The position numbers were made by a program, and so were the translations under genes. Of a stretch of DNA of 64,000 nt, positions 45,440 to 55,735 are shown piece by piece (the first letter of the stretch is position 1; each line of letters opens with the position of its first letter). Under the pieces are notes generated by a model. It was not told the DNA's origin, did no database searches, and saw only the letters and a program-made list of their open reading frames with translations. Source of the DNA: Leptodactylus fallax (Eukaryota > Chordata > Amphibia > Anura > Leptodactylidae); NCBI GenBank assembly GCA_947044405.1, contig CAMRHE010000063.1, positions 6,776,001 to 6,840,000 of the forward strand. Direction: 5' to 3'.

Positions 45440-46188
45440 GTATACATGAATGGGAAAAATTGAGCAAAAATCAATTTTCAGTTCTGTATTGGGTCCAGCT
45501 ATGTCATGTCTGACCCGGTCTTACAGCACGGTCACGTAATAGATAGTCATGACTTTATTCACTTGCGCCATATCATTTATTTAAGTAATAGCCGCACGGC
45601 CCTCTAAAGTTTCATTGATTTCAATGGAGGTTACTAATCAAAGAAACCGTCCGACAACTGTTCTGGCTATAGAAGTCATTACATCTTAAAGTGACAGCGC
45701 AACCAAATCCTTCTGATCCTCTGTAAAGATCACACAGATGTCTTCATCCCATCTAAGCATTGACCCTTCCAATGAGCCGGGTTCCTGCGGTGCCCTGCCT
45801 CCCAGGCAATGATTCAACACAGACAAAAGGATACGACCTGACACAGATACTTCCAGAAACTTCTAAATACTTCCTTCACTAAGCCATTAAAGCTGGGATC
45901 AGAGGTGTATAGACAATGGCTTCCAGCTCGCTTTCTGATCCTCTGCCCTGAGGAATTCCAAGTATGTTCCCAGTGACTATCTGCAGGTAGATAACACGGA
46001 CCCTCTTCCCTTCAGTGCATTCTCCAAAATTAATACCTTCTGTAATTGGTGTCTTCCTCTCGCTCTGTCATCCTGATGTTATCTGGTCCAACAAATGCCA
46101 GGTCTGACTTCCAGGAATAGAGAACAGCCACCAATTCTGTATCCGTAGGGCATTACAAAAACAGACGGGGCTCCGATGTGGTAGCTCT
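45440..46188. other. Apparently single-copy, non-coding stretch
   Basis: 45530-46170 has no similarity to repeats in the window and no convincing exon. It is balanced in composition and could be single-copy intronic sequence. Confidence 0.35.
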
Positions 46189-46341
46189 TTAATTAAAATA
46201 TAGGATTAGAAAAACAGGACTGCTTTCTTTCAAAAACAACGCCCCCGCCGTCCAGAGGTAGTGTCTGGTATTGCAACTTATCCTCATTAAAGTGAATGAA
46301 AAAAGCAACCATGTTTTTCTAATCCTGGACAACCCCTTTAA
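46189..46341. mobile_element. Palindromic TTAA element (short copy)
   Basis: From TTAA near 46189 (aaatataggattagaaaaac) to CCTGGACAACCCCT|TTAA at 46341. The centre is ggtattgcaact. It is the same subfamily as 21101-21312, but with an inner deletion. Confidence 0.65.
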
Positions 46342-46494
46342 GGCTAAGGCCACGCGTTGCGGATATGCAGCATTTGCCATAGACAAATTGTTGCGTTACA
46401 GTACCAGCAAAGCGAGATTTTGTGTGATCCATACGTTCCGGAAAAAACAACAGCCAAAAATGCTACGTTTCCGCAACGTATGGCCTCAGCCTAA
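46341..46494. mobile_element. Foldback element with 'GGCTAAGGCCACGCGTTGCGG' type ends
   Basis: 46342-46362 and 46471-46491 are inverted repeats matching at 17 of 21 positions (ggctaaggccacgcgttg against the complement of caacgtatggcctcagcc). It directly abuts the previous element, possibly inserted at its end. Confidence 0.65.
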
Positions 46495-46496
46495 AC

Positions 46497-46667
46497 ACTG
46501 GTAAAACGGACCACTAAAATCACAGATGTGAACAGACCTCATTGACTATAAATGGGGACCGCCGGGTGTCCATGCTTTTTAACCGAAAGTGCTGCATGAA
46601 AAAGTGTTGCATGCAAGACTTTTTGTCCAGTGATTTTAGGCAGACGCAGATGTGAACGTAGGCTTAG
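46497..46667. mobile_element. 'GTTCACAC'-family foldback element
   Basis: Contains gatgtgaacagacctcattg, tggggaccgccgggtgtcc, ctttttgtccagtgatttta and ends gcagatgtgaacgtaggc. It is arranged like the copy at 14091-14270. Confidence 0.55.
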
Positions 46668-46699
46668 AGGGAAGTAAAAAAAATTCTGTTTGCCTGCAG

Positions 46700-46755
46700 C
46701 CACTAGGGGGAGCTTATGGCACACTGTGTATGTATTCACCTGCTCCCTCTAGTGG
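46700..46755. repeat. Short hairpin element, 14-bp arms
   Basis: ccactagggggagc (46700-46713) and gctccctctagtgg (46742-46755) are inverted repeats with one mismatch. Lone 'ctctagtgg' words also occur near 19735. Confidence 0.6.
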
Positions 46756-46775
46756 TGGCGACATGAAGCCGGAAT

Positions 46776-49339
46776 TTTACCAGTGGAGATCCGACGACTA
46801 TAAAGATAATCAGCATGAAATAGTATGTGAAGGAATCCACACCTGCAGCTGCTGGAACCTGATGAAATAAATAGGAATTGTTTTTTTCCCCCATTTTAGA
46901 ATGACGTGAGACGCATTACAAGGGAGGGAGTTTACACGTTATCTATGAAAACAATTTTAATTGCGGAATGCGAAACACCAGCGATGTTCTGCTGCTTCTC
47001 TATCGATTTTTTATATGGAGGGAGCCGGATTTTCAAGATATTTTCAATGCTTAAAATATTTCTAGTGTATATTTGACTCCTTTCGTGAGCACGGGGCCGA
47101 TGCTGGGGAATGGTAGAACATTGTTACTATGAAGACCTGTCATGGCTGCCCCTATTTGGTGGTTTTCTCACTTTCATGTGTATATTTTGTTGCTATGCCA
47201 CCCCCTTCAGTCACTGACTCGATCAAAGAGTTAGTCCTTGAGGCTCCGTAGATTACAGTCATGGCTGGAGCATTGCTTACTGATGATAGGTGGGAGATTT
47301 AGAGGATTCTTTTTACGGTATCGGTAGTACATGTGAGTACACATTTACGTTTGTGGGAAAAAAAAATTACTTTTTTGAGAATCTTTCCTACGAGACTCTA
47401 CAAATCTTCAGAACCCTCCTCATTCCCCAAGAAATCCATCTAGTGCCATGACAGACAGGGAGGAGGGGAGAGGAGAGAGGTGCAGCTGCAGGTTCTCTCT
47501 CTCAGTATGAGAGATTGTATGCTGTAAGAGGGGAGAGGGAGGAGCAGTATAGAAATTTCTAATGGACATACACACATAGTGAGTTTTTTTCCTGTAGTGC
47601 ATAGAGCACAGGGGGCTCCGAAGCAAATATACAACATACTTTACGAGAGAAACATGAAACAGGTCTGTTACGAATTTTGCAAAAAGTTGGGGGGTTTGTC
47701 ACCCACAAATCATTATTACACTCATTAGTATATTACTCACCAACAGTCCTGACGTTTCAGAAACAATACCAGTAAACTTGGCTTGTCCCAGCCCAAAAAA
47801 AAAAAAAAAATAAATTGCCACTTAGGATACCTCTAACTAAAAGTGGGTACCCAAAACAGATTGAGGATGTTCCAGGTTTCAACGCCTTGATTTTGCTAGC
47901 GCAAATCTTGGTAACTGCAAAAATAAAAATCAAACTGTCCAGTCAATTAAAATTTTTTAAAAAAAAGGCTTGTTACAGAATTAAAGAAGTAAAACCTCAC
48001 CGATCCCCTGCTTCTCTGATCCCCCACTGATCTCTACTTCTTTGTCCCTCTCGACACACTGAAATGCCCCGCAGTGGCCCACCTCAACCATTGATAGGTT
48101 CAGTAGGATTGCCTAGAAAGAGCAGGATGTAGAGACTAGCAGGGAATCCAAGAAGCTGAAGAACGGGGATCAGAGGAGTAAAACTTGTTTCATATATTTT
48201 TATTTTTTTTACCATTTTGATTCTTTTTATAGAATTTTTAGTTGACAACCACTATAACTACCCTAGACAGGAACTTTTAGTGCCCCACATCCTATATTCA
48301 GAAATAAGGTACATTTTCTAACACTGGAGAACCTGTTGAGATTACCCAGTGCAAGTTCTCACAACCTGTTTATACAGATACTATGCCAACCTAAAATGGA
48401 GATAGAGAATAAGTGGCTGACTGGTGGGGGCCGCCACAATCACCAGAAAGGGGGTGTTTTACTTCCTGTTCTGAATGGAGCACTGGTTGCTCAGACAAAC
48501 CTCTGCTCCATTTATTTCAATGAGACCACTGGAGATAGAGTGGTGCACTGAATGGAGCGGGAGTGCGCCCGTCTGACCACAGTTTCACGGACCCCCACTG
48601 ATCAGCAATTTATCCCCTATTCAGTGGATAGAGAATAATTTGCCAAAGTAGGAAAACCCCTTTAAGGAGTATTCCCCAAAATACCCCAATATGGTACATG
48701 TTTGACACAAGAATACTGACCACCACTGGGGTTTGTCCATGAATTGGTATTACGGCAAGACATCTATTTAAAAAAATGAAGGCACTTAATGCTACTTATT
48801 GAGGATATCCTAAAAGTGCTATGTATGCGTTTCCATGGTAACAGACTACAAAGAAACCTTGTGTAGTCTGAGCCTGCAGTCACATTATTCCCTTCCATCT
48901 TACCCCAGCTTCTTGCAGTAGAAGTCGTGGCTTATAAGATGGAGGACCCAGGCATTTCTTTTGTGTTGGGGCCCGGTAGCCCCCGACCATGACTCATATA
49001 TATCCCCACGACTATATAAACATCCTTATATGTTCCCAGCACTGGATGTTTTTCTCTTCCTCTTTACATTCAATGCAGCAGAGCGGAACACAATGTTGTA
49101 TGCTGGTGACTAAGAAATAAAGATCTAGAAGCCAAATTGTATGCGCAAAGTGTTTGTAGATGGAGTTGTGTTGGGTTTGTCATTTGGCACATCTCATGGA
49201 TATAACTTCAGCGTGCAACCCCGAAAGAGTTAAACGCCAAATTCAGCTCTGCTACATCTGTATGAGCACCCATCTGTTGTCTGAAGACCTCAAAGGGATG
49301 TATTAAATACTGCATTGTTCGGAGAACGCGGGGAAGTAA
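46776..49339. other. No gene; one foldback fragment at 48440-48664
   Basis: 48560-48664 (cccccactgatcagcaattt, tcccctattcagtggataga, ggaaaacccctttaagg) is the right part of a TTAA-family element. A runs lie at 47796-47809 and 47960. No exon is recognised elsewhere. Confidence 0.45.
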
Positions 49340-49570
49340 CATTTCCACTATGCTCAGCATTGGTGAGGCCTCGCTTGGAACATTTGCCTTGTTCTGGGCA
49401 CCGCAGCTACAGAAACACGTGGATAAACTGGAGCGTGTCCAAAGGACAGACAGAGAAATGATTAGAAGTCTGGAGCATATGACCTATTAAGAAAGGCTGA
49501 AATAATTGGGTTTATTAACCCTGCTAAGGGGACGCAGAGGAACGGCACAGGAGATTCCAAATACGTATAA
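49340..49570 (+). pseudogene. Decayed LINE reverse-transcriptase C-terminal fragment (CR1/jockey-like)
   Basis: The plus-strand frame reads FALFWAPQLQKHVDKLERVQ, then REMIRSLEHMTY, stop, ERLK, stop, LGLLTLLRGRRGT. This is the pattern '..W.P.L.KD...LE.VQRRATKMI.GL..L.YEERL..LGL.TL..RR.RGD' at the C-terminus of non-LTR reverse transcriptases of the CR1/jockey type. Two stop codons and the loss of upstream domains show it is a relic. The clade is uncertain. Confidence 0.6.
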
Positions 49571-49813
49571 GGTTTGAGCAATGGAGCGGTTATCTTCTGC
49601 CGAGGAGATAAAACCGGACTTGGACACTTCCATTGGCCTCAGTGGTATTACAGCTTGTACTTCTGCCACAGGGGCCAGGGGATAACAGGCATGTTGCAGG
49701 GGGCCCCTCAGCCTTAAAGGGGTTCTTTGGGATTTTGTAAACTATGTTAAACAACTAAGTCCAGAAACTTCTTATATTCTGTCCCTGCAAAGTGATGTGG
49801 CTCCCTTTTACTT

Positions 49814-50000
49814 AAAGGGATTGTCCAGGCTATATGATGTTTTTGATCCACCTGTCCCCCAGATGAGATAGAGTGGATGGAGTCGTAGTCAGATGGCGCC
49901 ATCCATTGTATAGTGGCAGCGCACTGCTCCCTACTGCGGCACGGCTCCCGTTCATTCACTATGACTATACGGGTCAATGGATGTATCCTATAGATAATCA
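49814..50000. mobile_element. TTAA-family element, left part
   Basis: TTAA|AGGGATTGTCCAGGC, then ggcgccatccattgtatagt and ggcagcgcactg. No right end. Confidence 0.6.
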
Positions 50001-50173
50001 CTGTATATCTTTATTTACAAAACAAAATTACAACATGTTTAGAATATACGGATATTTCCCAGGATGCCTCAGCAGCACACATGGCGAACCAACCCTCTTA
50101 ATCTATGTGACTGTGCAATATTTCTGGAATTGGTCGTGTAGTCCCCAATGGTTTCGGTCCATGGTGATGTTCC

Positions 50174-50279
50174 ATTTGTGGTCAGGTGACAATTGCTGAC
50201 GTCGGTCAGCCATGTACTGTTTGTGAACAGGTCACTGCTGAGCCTAGTGATTGGCTGCGGTAGTCACCTGACCACAAAT
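50174..50279. mobile_element. Short foldback element with perfect 17-bp arms
   Basis: atttgtggtcaggtgac (50174-50190) and gtcacctgaccacaaat (50263-50279) are exact inverted repeats around a 72-base centre. Confidence 0.7.
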
Positions 50280-50509
50280 TTAATTGTCTTTACTTCCCGT
50301 TCTGCAGCAGCTAAAAACAGAGGTGACCAGGCTTCCCCTTTAGTCAAACAACCTATTTAACACTTAACATTTATGGGGGCTTCCTACTAAATTCTAAGAA
50401 CAGGGGTGTCCAGTTCTCGATGCCAACACAAGTCTGGGCTTTAGATGCCCCTTTAAGTGGTTGCTTTAGACGACTACCCATTAAGTCACTGTTTTAGCGG
50501 TCTGGCTCT

Positions 50510-50574
50510 CCATCGTTCAGGTCCCCCCGACGGACCCAAACGACGGAGAGGCCAGTGCAGGTGTGAACCTAGCT
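50510..50574. mobile_element. 'GTTCACAC'-family end fragment with hairpin
   Basis: ctctccatcgttcaggtcc pairs with ggacccaaacgacggagag, followed by gcaggtgtgaacctagc, the family's terminal sequence. Confidence 0.6.
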
Positions 50575-50968
50575 TTACAGTCACTCCATATGGGTAGTAT
50601 ATAAACTACTTGCCTCTGCGACTCCCACATTTCACAAAAATGGGGGTTCTCTGATGGCTTTTCTATCGTCTATTCCAGTCAAAAAGAGGTGGACACGCTC
50701 TCAGGGTCCAGGTTCCCAGAAGAAGAATTCCCACCAAACTTTTTGTACGGAGGACTTCACTATCCTTAAAGGGGCTGTCTAATTTAGAAAATCCATAGTC
50801 ATATACCGTTTTAGGGATTCCTGAATTAATAGGGGATGGAGGACTTCTGTTTAGGCTTCTGATCTCCTGACTGGAGTGGAGAGCAGTTACAAAGAGCGTC
50901 TTCCTCTCTGGAGAACCTGTCCTGCCCTACATTACATGGACAACCCATTGATGGGCAAAGTGTAATGC

Positions 50969-51332
50969 TTAAAGAGGACCTGTCACGACCTCCATCATCT
51001 CCAGCTCTTTTCATCCTTTAATAGGCGCCACTTCACAGGTTCCATCACAGTTAGAATTTTTTCTCTAGCCCCCACCGTTCCCGAGCAATGAGTACAGTTA
51101 GTTTTGGAGTCTGATATGCTAACTAGACTCTCTAATGCCAAGTGGGTGGTGTCAGACTCCCACTTGACTTTAGGGAGTCTAGTTAGCATATTAGACACCA
51201 AAACTAACTGTACTCATTACTCGGGAACGATAGGGGCTAGAGAAAAAATTCCATCTGTGCTGGAAGGAGTGGAGGGGCAGATATTAAAGGATGAAAAGAG
51301 TGAGTTGAGTTGGTGGAGATGGTGACAGGTCT
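50969..51332. mobile_element. Long palindromic element, ~165-bp arms
   Basis: The left end is TTAA|AGAGGACCTGTCACG and the right end is ggtgacaggtct. Inner arms pair closely: ctctagcccccaccgttccc with gggaacgataggggctagag, and gtacagttagttttgg with ccaaaactaactgtac. Because it is a palindrome, opposite strands encode near-identical short open frames (TNCTHCSGT / TNCTHYSGT), which are not genes. Confidence 0.8.
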
Positions 51333-52148
51333 GTGCATTGCAGGGTAATTGGACACTTGCTGATGGACAGGAACTGGCTCGGTGATGGCGGAGTAGATAG
51401 GCGAGAACTGATACCTTGTGGCTTCTGTCTTTGGTTGGGCTGCTTATAAGAAAACAAAAAGTTGAATGGGCATAGGCTGAAGACAGTCAGTACTGTACCA
51501 CCAAAATTGGAGGGTCTTATTTAGTTAGTGGAAATGGATGCTCCAGTCACTTTACATTCATGCAAATACAGCACCAATGAAATGTTACAAAAGGTTGTCC
51601 ACATTGGTCAAAAACCTACTGGAGCTGGTGACTATAAAAATTAACAAACCTGGTTGGGAATCTGTGGTATAAAAGGATACTCCTAGGCCCAATGCCCCTG
51701 CTACCATTACAGTGGTTATCTGGGTGCAGGCTGACAACTTACCAAAAGGCCGGTACCATCAATACAACACCTTGGGATCTACCAGAGACTGACGGGAACT
51801 AAAGAAGATAAATATATCAAGAGCGTCACAAAAAGATGTAGGATTTGAAAGAAGAAGATGGCCGTGGGACTTTTGAGATGTTCGTGAATGGTGGAAAACC
51901 CCTCTAAATTGTTGACAAAATGCATGAGTCAAAAATACTGGTACAAGAATTGCTGGTGTGTACAAAATTAATAAAATATTGTCGGAAACCCTTACGTTGA
52001 ATTTTTTAACGCCTTTTAACATTTTGTCGAGGTTGTCATCTCAGAAAACCTCTAATGGGAGCGTTGTAGGTCAGAATCCTGAACTGTAGATTTTGCAGTC
52101 GGCCGCTCATTTTTCCTACAGCGGCCACTAGAGGGGAAATGTTGTATT
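51333..52148. other. No recognised feature
   Basis: A minus-strand open frame (52022-51759) has no similarity I recognise. Phrases such as gaagaagatggccgtggga and ggtggaaaacccctctaa look repeat-like. Confidence 0.4.
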
Positions 52149-52502
52149 ACATGTGGCCATTCTTTTTTTTTTTTTTTTTAAACTGTAATTTTTATTAGAA
52201 TATTTTTAAGAATAACATAGATAACATACAATTCGCCAAGTCAACAAATATAAAAACAACAACACAAAGACAAGATTTGGGGAATACACAAAAACAGACA
52301 AAGGAAAGGAACAATGAGGAAAGAGACAAAGCCGGGGGTCAGACTTCAGAGACCCTGTGTGGCACAGTAGGTATCCCAGTGAGACCAAATTGCTTCAAAT
52401 GCCTCCACCGTATGATTAAGGGAAGCAGTCAGATACTCCAGACTGCGGATGTCCTTCAGTCGGGCTATCAATTCTGAGATCCTTGGGACATGTGGCCATT
52501 CT
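52149..52502 (-). mobile_element. 5'-truncated L1-like LINE insertion with 15-bp target-site duplication
   Basis: acatgtggccattct occurs exactly at 52149-52163 and 52488-52502. Between them the minus strand ends in an AATAAA-type signal (ctaataaaaattac) and an A tail (plus-strand T run, 52163-52179). The insert is 324 bp. This is the hallmark of target-primed reverse transcription (established mechanism): the 3' end of a LINE was copied and stopped early. The intact duplication and long tail point to a recent event. Confidence 0.88.
52346..52487 (-). pseudogene. LINE ORF2 C-terminus (L1/Tx1-like), fragment
   Basis: The frame is open to the break point: PRISELIARLKDIRSLEYL, then TASLNHTVEAFEAIWSHW, DTYCATQGL and TGA (52348-52346). 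The '..F...W..W..Y' tail before a stop and short 3'UTR is characteristic of L1-type ORF2 ends. Reverse transcriptase and endonuclease domains are absent through 5' truncation. No stops fall within the ~47 codons, as expected of a young copy. The assignment to L1 versus Tx1 clade is a guess. Confidence 0.65.
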
Positions 52503-52999
52503 AAATGCATGGGTGATTCTGTAATATGTGAATGAAGCAGGTGCTTCGGAGTCTCTGTGGTTACTCAATGAAGAGGGGTCCACAGCACTGGACCCCCCAT
52601 CTATGATGTCCATATGTCCTATAGCTTCATACTATCATTCAGTTCTGCTTTCTGTGCACAGGGGCTACCACTGAGCCCCCAAATTTGGATTATAGGAGAT
52701 CAAAGAGGAGAAAGAACAATAATGTCACCTTTTTTTGCTTACCTTTCTTTTGCAATGTGAACTCTCCACCACCCACGCAGTCCATGTCAGCTGCAGGCGC
52801 CACCTAATCTAGATACCTTCTGGTCCAAATGTGCGGTCTGATCACATCCTTGTAAAAATCAAAGTTCTCTTATGTGCAGTAAACGCCTGGCTGTGTCATT
52901 AAAGGGGACACTCACAGCGGCACTTGTGTTTTATCTACTTATTTTATTAACCTGTTCAGACCTTTACACTGGATCTCATGTCACAGCATATCATAAAGG

Positions 53000-53430
53000 G
53001 AAACTGCACAAGATAGATAAAAAATAAGATACATAGATAAATAGATAAGGTATATATGGGATAGATATGAGAAAGAGAGCGATAAATAAGGTTGATATGA
53101 GATAAAATAATAATAATAGATAGATAGATAGATAGATAGGAGATAGATAGATGAAACAGATGGATATAGAGATATGAGATAGATATGAGATAGATAGATA
53201 TGAGATAGATAGATAGATAAATAGATAGATAGATCTGAGAGGAATAAGAGAGAGATGAGACTAAGATGGTAGATACTATAGATAGGTTATAAGATAGATA
53301 GAAGTGATATTGATATGAGACAAGTATGAGATAAATAATAATGATATATAGATAGATAGGAATAGATAATAAATAGGAGCTCGTAGTATTCCCATTACTG
53401 CCATTAGATAGATAGGGTTAGGCATAAAGA
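53000..53430. repeat. Degenerate (GATA)n region
   Basis: gatagataga tracts mixed with gatatgagata and aataataat. The purest segment is at 53115-53140. Confidence 0.9.
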
Positions 53431-54764
53431 TCATGAGATATATCTGAGATAGACAGACTGGGGTAACAATAATACCGCCATACCTAGCCTATACTACTGC
53501 AGGGTCCCCATGATATACTGCCCATGTAGTGTCCTACAGTGCTTAGGTGTAGGTAATAATGATATATAGTAATATAATAGCTCCATATACCGCCTGTGTA
53601 GTAACCCAGCGCCATGATGTATTCTGGTGTAAAGCAGGCAGTTCTGCATTTCGGGGCATCCCTAAACTTGGTCTTTCTGTTAGGATAGCTGATACTCTGC
53701 CCTAGGATGTCTATATCATGTCCGGTTGTATGATAATACTATATTCACATGACCTAGCGAACCCTTGACCAGGCGTTTCACAGATCCTTGTGAGATCTGT
53801 GGGTTTTTTTTCACAGACAAATTTACCTTATTGGTAGAATCGGGTCTGTGAAAAAGTCTTTGAAAAATCCAAATGTCCTATTTTTTTTTTTTTTATCACG
53901 GCTTGTGTGAATTATAGTTCAACCTCCTCCAATTCTTTACTTTCCTGTCAGTATTTACTGCAATTCTTCCATTCTGTTCATAAACCAGGAAGCCTAGGAA
54001 CAGCAGCTGATCTAGCTGCCACCCAACTTAACCAGAGACCTGAACGGCAAACCTGCCAAGATGCGCATCAGTGAGGGAACTATCACAGCACAACTAAGGA
54101 TATTTAACATGTGGGATTCTAAGACTGCATCTATAGGTGCCATACCGGTTATCACCCAGCTTTCCCAGAAACAGATCTAGCTATCGTTGACTAGGGCATG
54201 ATCTGTAATGGCGAGCCAGCTGTGCACATTCCCCAGTAAATATACGCAGGTTATGAGCCGTCTGCAGCTGATTTTACAAAAAGTTTGATGAATTTTGTTA
54301 ATAATGGTTTCTTTGTGTGAAAAGAAAATACCCCCCCCACGCGCCCCCGCGATTCCCGCGGACCCCCAATACACCAATGTCTACGAATCTCGAGTGATTA
54401 GGTACATATGTGCCGGCGGCATAAATCATGCGAACCCGTCAGACCGAATATATGTGCAGATTTTATTGTCTTTAGGGTTAAGTTTGCCCTCGTAATGAAA
54501 ATAGGCTTGTTTCATCGCAACGCACACACCTCCTCCATGTCACATAAAACTTTTATTTTTTACTTTTTTTTTTTTTGCTGACGGAATTTCTTGTCCGCTT
54601 TCTATAGGGTGTCAGAACTTTACGCTGTTTAGGTATAACATACTATAGATGCTTTACTAAACAACGTCTCGCTTTATAGGTAGATTACGGCCGGCTGTGC
54701 TCTCGTAGGCTTGTTTTGTATTGAAGGAGGACAGTGATATCTTGGATCCAGGGCAAAGGGTACA
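53431..54764. other. No gene recognised
   Basis: 54147-54170 (tatcacccagctttcccaga) is a lone relative of the motif arrayed at 20.0-20.9 kb. 54330-54370 is a C-rich run (ccccccccacgcgcccccgc). T runs lie at 53880-53895 and 54560-54575. Confidence 0.45.
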
Positions 54765-55078
54765 TTAAAATGGGTTGTCCAGAATTTAGGATATTATGAC
54801 CCTATCGGTGGTAGGCGACTGGCAGCCACAGCAACGATTAGCTGTTTGCGATGCCCGTACTATATACGAAGCAGTTGACTCTGGTCCCTATGTAGTGGCT
54901 GGCATACGGCCACTATACAGAGATTGGGGCCATGCGCTTCCAGCCCTGTATCATGTATAGTGCGGGCATCAAAAGTGACCATGTGAAGCTGATTGGTATA
55001 AGGGCCATCCATTGCTCCCCCACCGATCCCATCTTAAGCATGAGACGTAAAATCCTAAATCTTGGACAACCCCTTTAA
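54765..55078. mobile_element. TTAA-flanked foldback element, full length (314 bp)
   Basis: The left end is TTAA|AATGGGTTGTCCAGAATT and the right end is AATCTTGGACAACCCCT|TTAA. The centre pairs (gatgcccgtactatatacg / atgtatagtgcgggcatc; tgtagtggctggcat / acggccactatacag). Confidence 0.82.
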
Positions 55079-55519
55079 CTTTTAATAAACCTGCACTTAT
55101 TGCATAGATAGCCTAAGAGGGTACTTATTACTGGAACTGTTCCCATTAGGGCATGTTCACATGTTGCGATTTGGAGCGAAATTCTCTCCAAAAACTGGAC
55201 AGAATATGCCCCTTTTATCAGTGCAGTTTTATGTTGCAGGTTTGCTCATGGGAGGCTAATTCCATGTGCAAACCTGTGGTATAAAGTCAAAGCTGGGCTT
55301 CAGCTTTCTGCGTCAGGTTCCATAGGGCAGGTTTTTGGAGGTCACCTTTGGATGCCCCTGTTACCCCAAAGTCCCACACCATGAGCTGACCCTGCCTCGT
55401 ATTTTGTATGGATAGCTTTCATGCCTCTGATGTTGGTAGATAAGGCCTGGGCTCGATGCTGATCAAGTTCTTAGTCTCCAAACTTTTTGCACAGGGTACA
55501 GTCTTACAGAAATAAAAAA
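55079..55519. other. No recognised feature
   Basis: No array, exon or inverted repeat seen. Confidence 0.4.
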
Positions 55520-55735
55520 AAAAGAGCCTTATGCAAAGCTGAAGACACCAAATTTTTTTAGAATGGCATTGAGACACTAAGGGGTCCTTTAAAAAAATAT
55601 GAAAAACAGTATGGCTCTACCACCAAACTTTGCAATTGGCACTACATGTTCAGTCAAGACGTGTCCGTATGGAAACTAACAGAACCAGATCCACCTTCCA
55701 CGTTGACGGACAGATTGTGAAATAGTCATCCAAGA
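55520..55735 (-). pseudogene. Decayed Tc1-like transposase fragment (second family)
   Basis: The minus strand carries gtggaaggtggatctggttc, acatgtagtgccaattgcaa and agtttggtggtagagccata. These correspond to the RVW...P.......VPTVKFGGG region of Tc1/mariner-type transposases widespread in fish and frogs. The frame is broken by stops and indels, and only about 60-70 codons are recognisable. It differs from the Tc1-like remnant at 40.1 kb. Identification is by sequence recall. Confidence 0.5.

Noticed and set aside
50995..51325. Two similar peptides on opposite strands (TNCTHCSGT / TNCTHYSGT) as duplicated genes
   Set aside because: They arise because the element is a palindrome; both are readings of its two arms.
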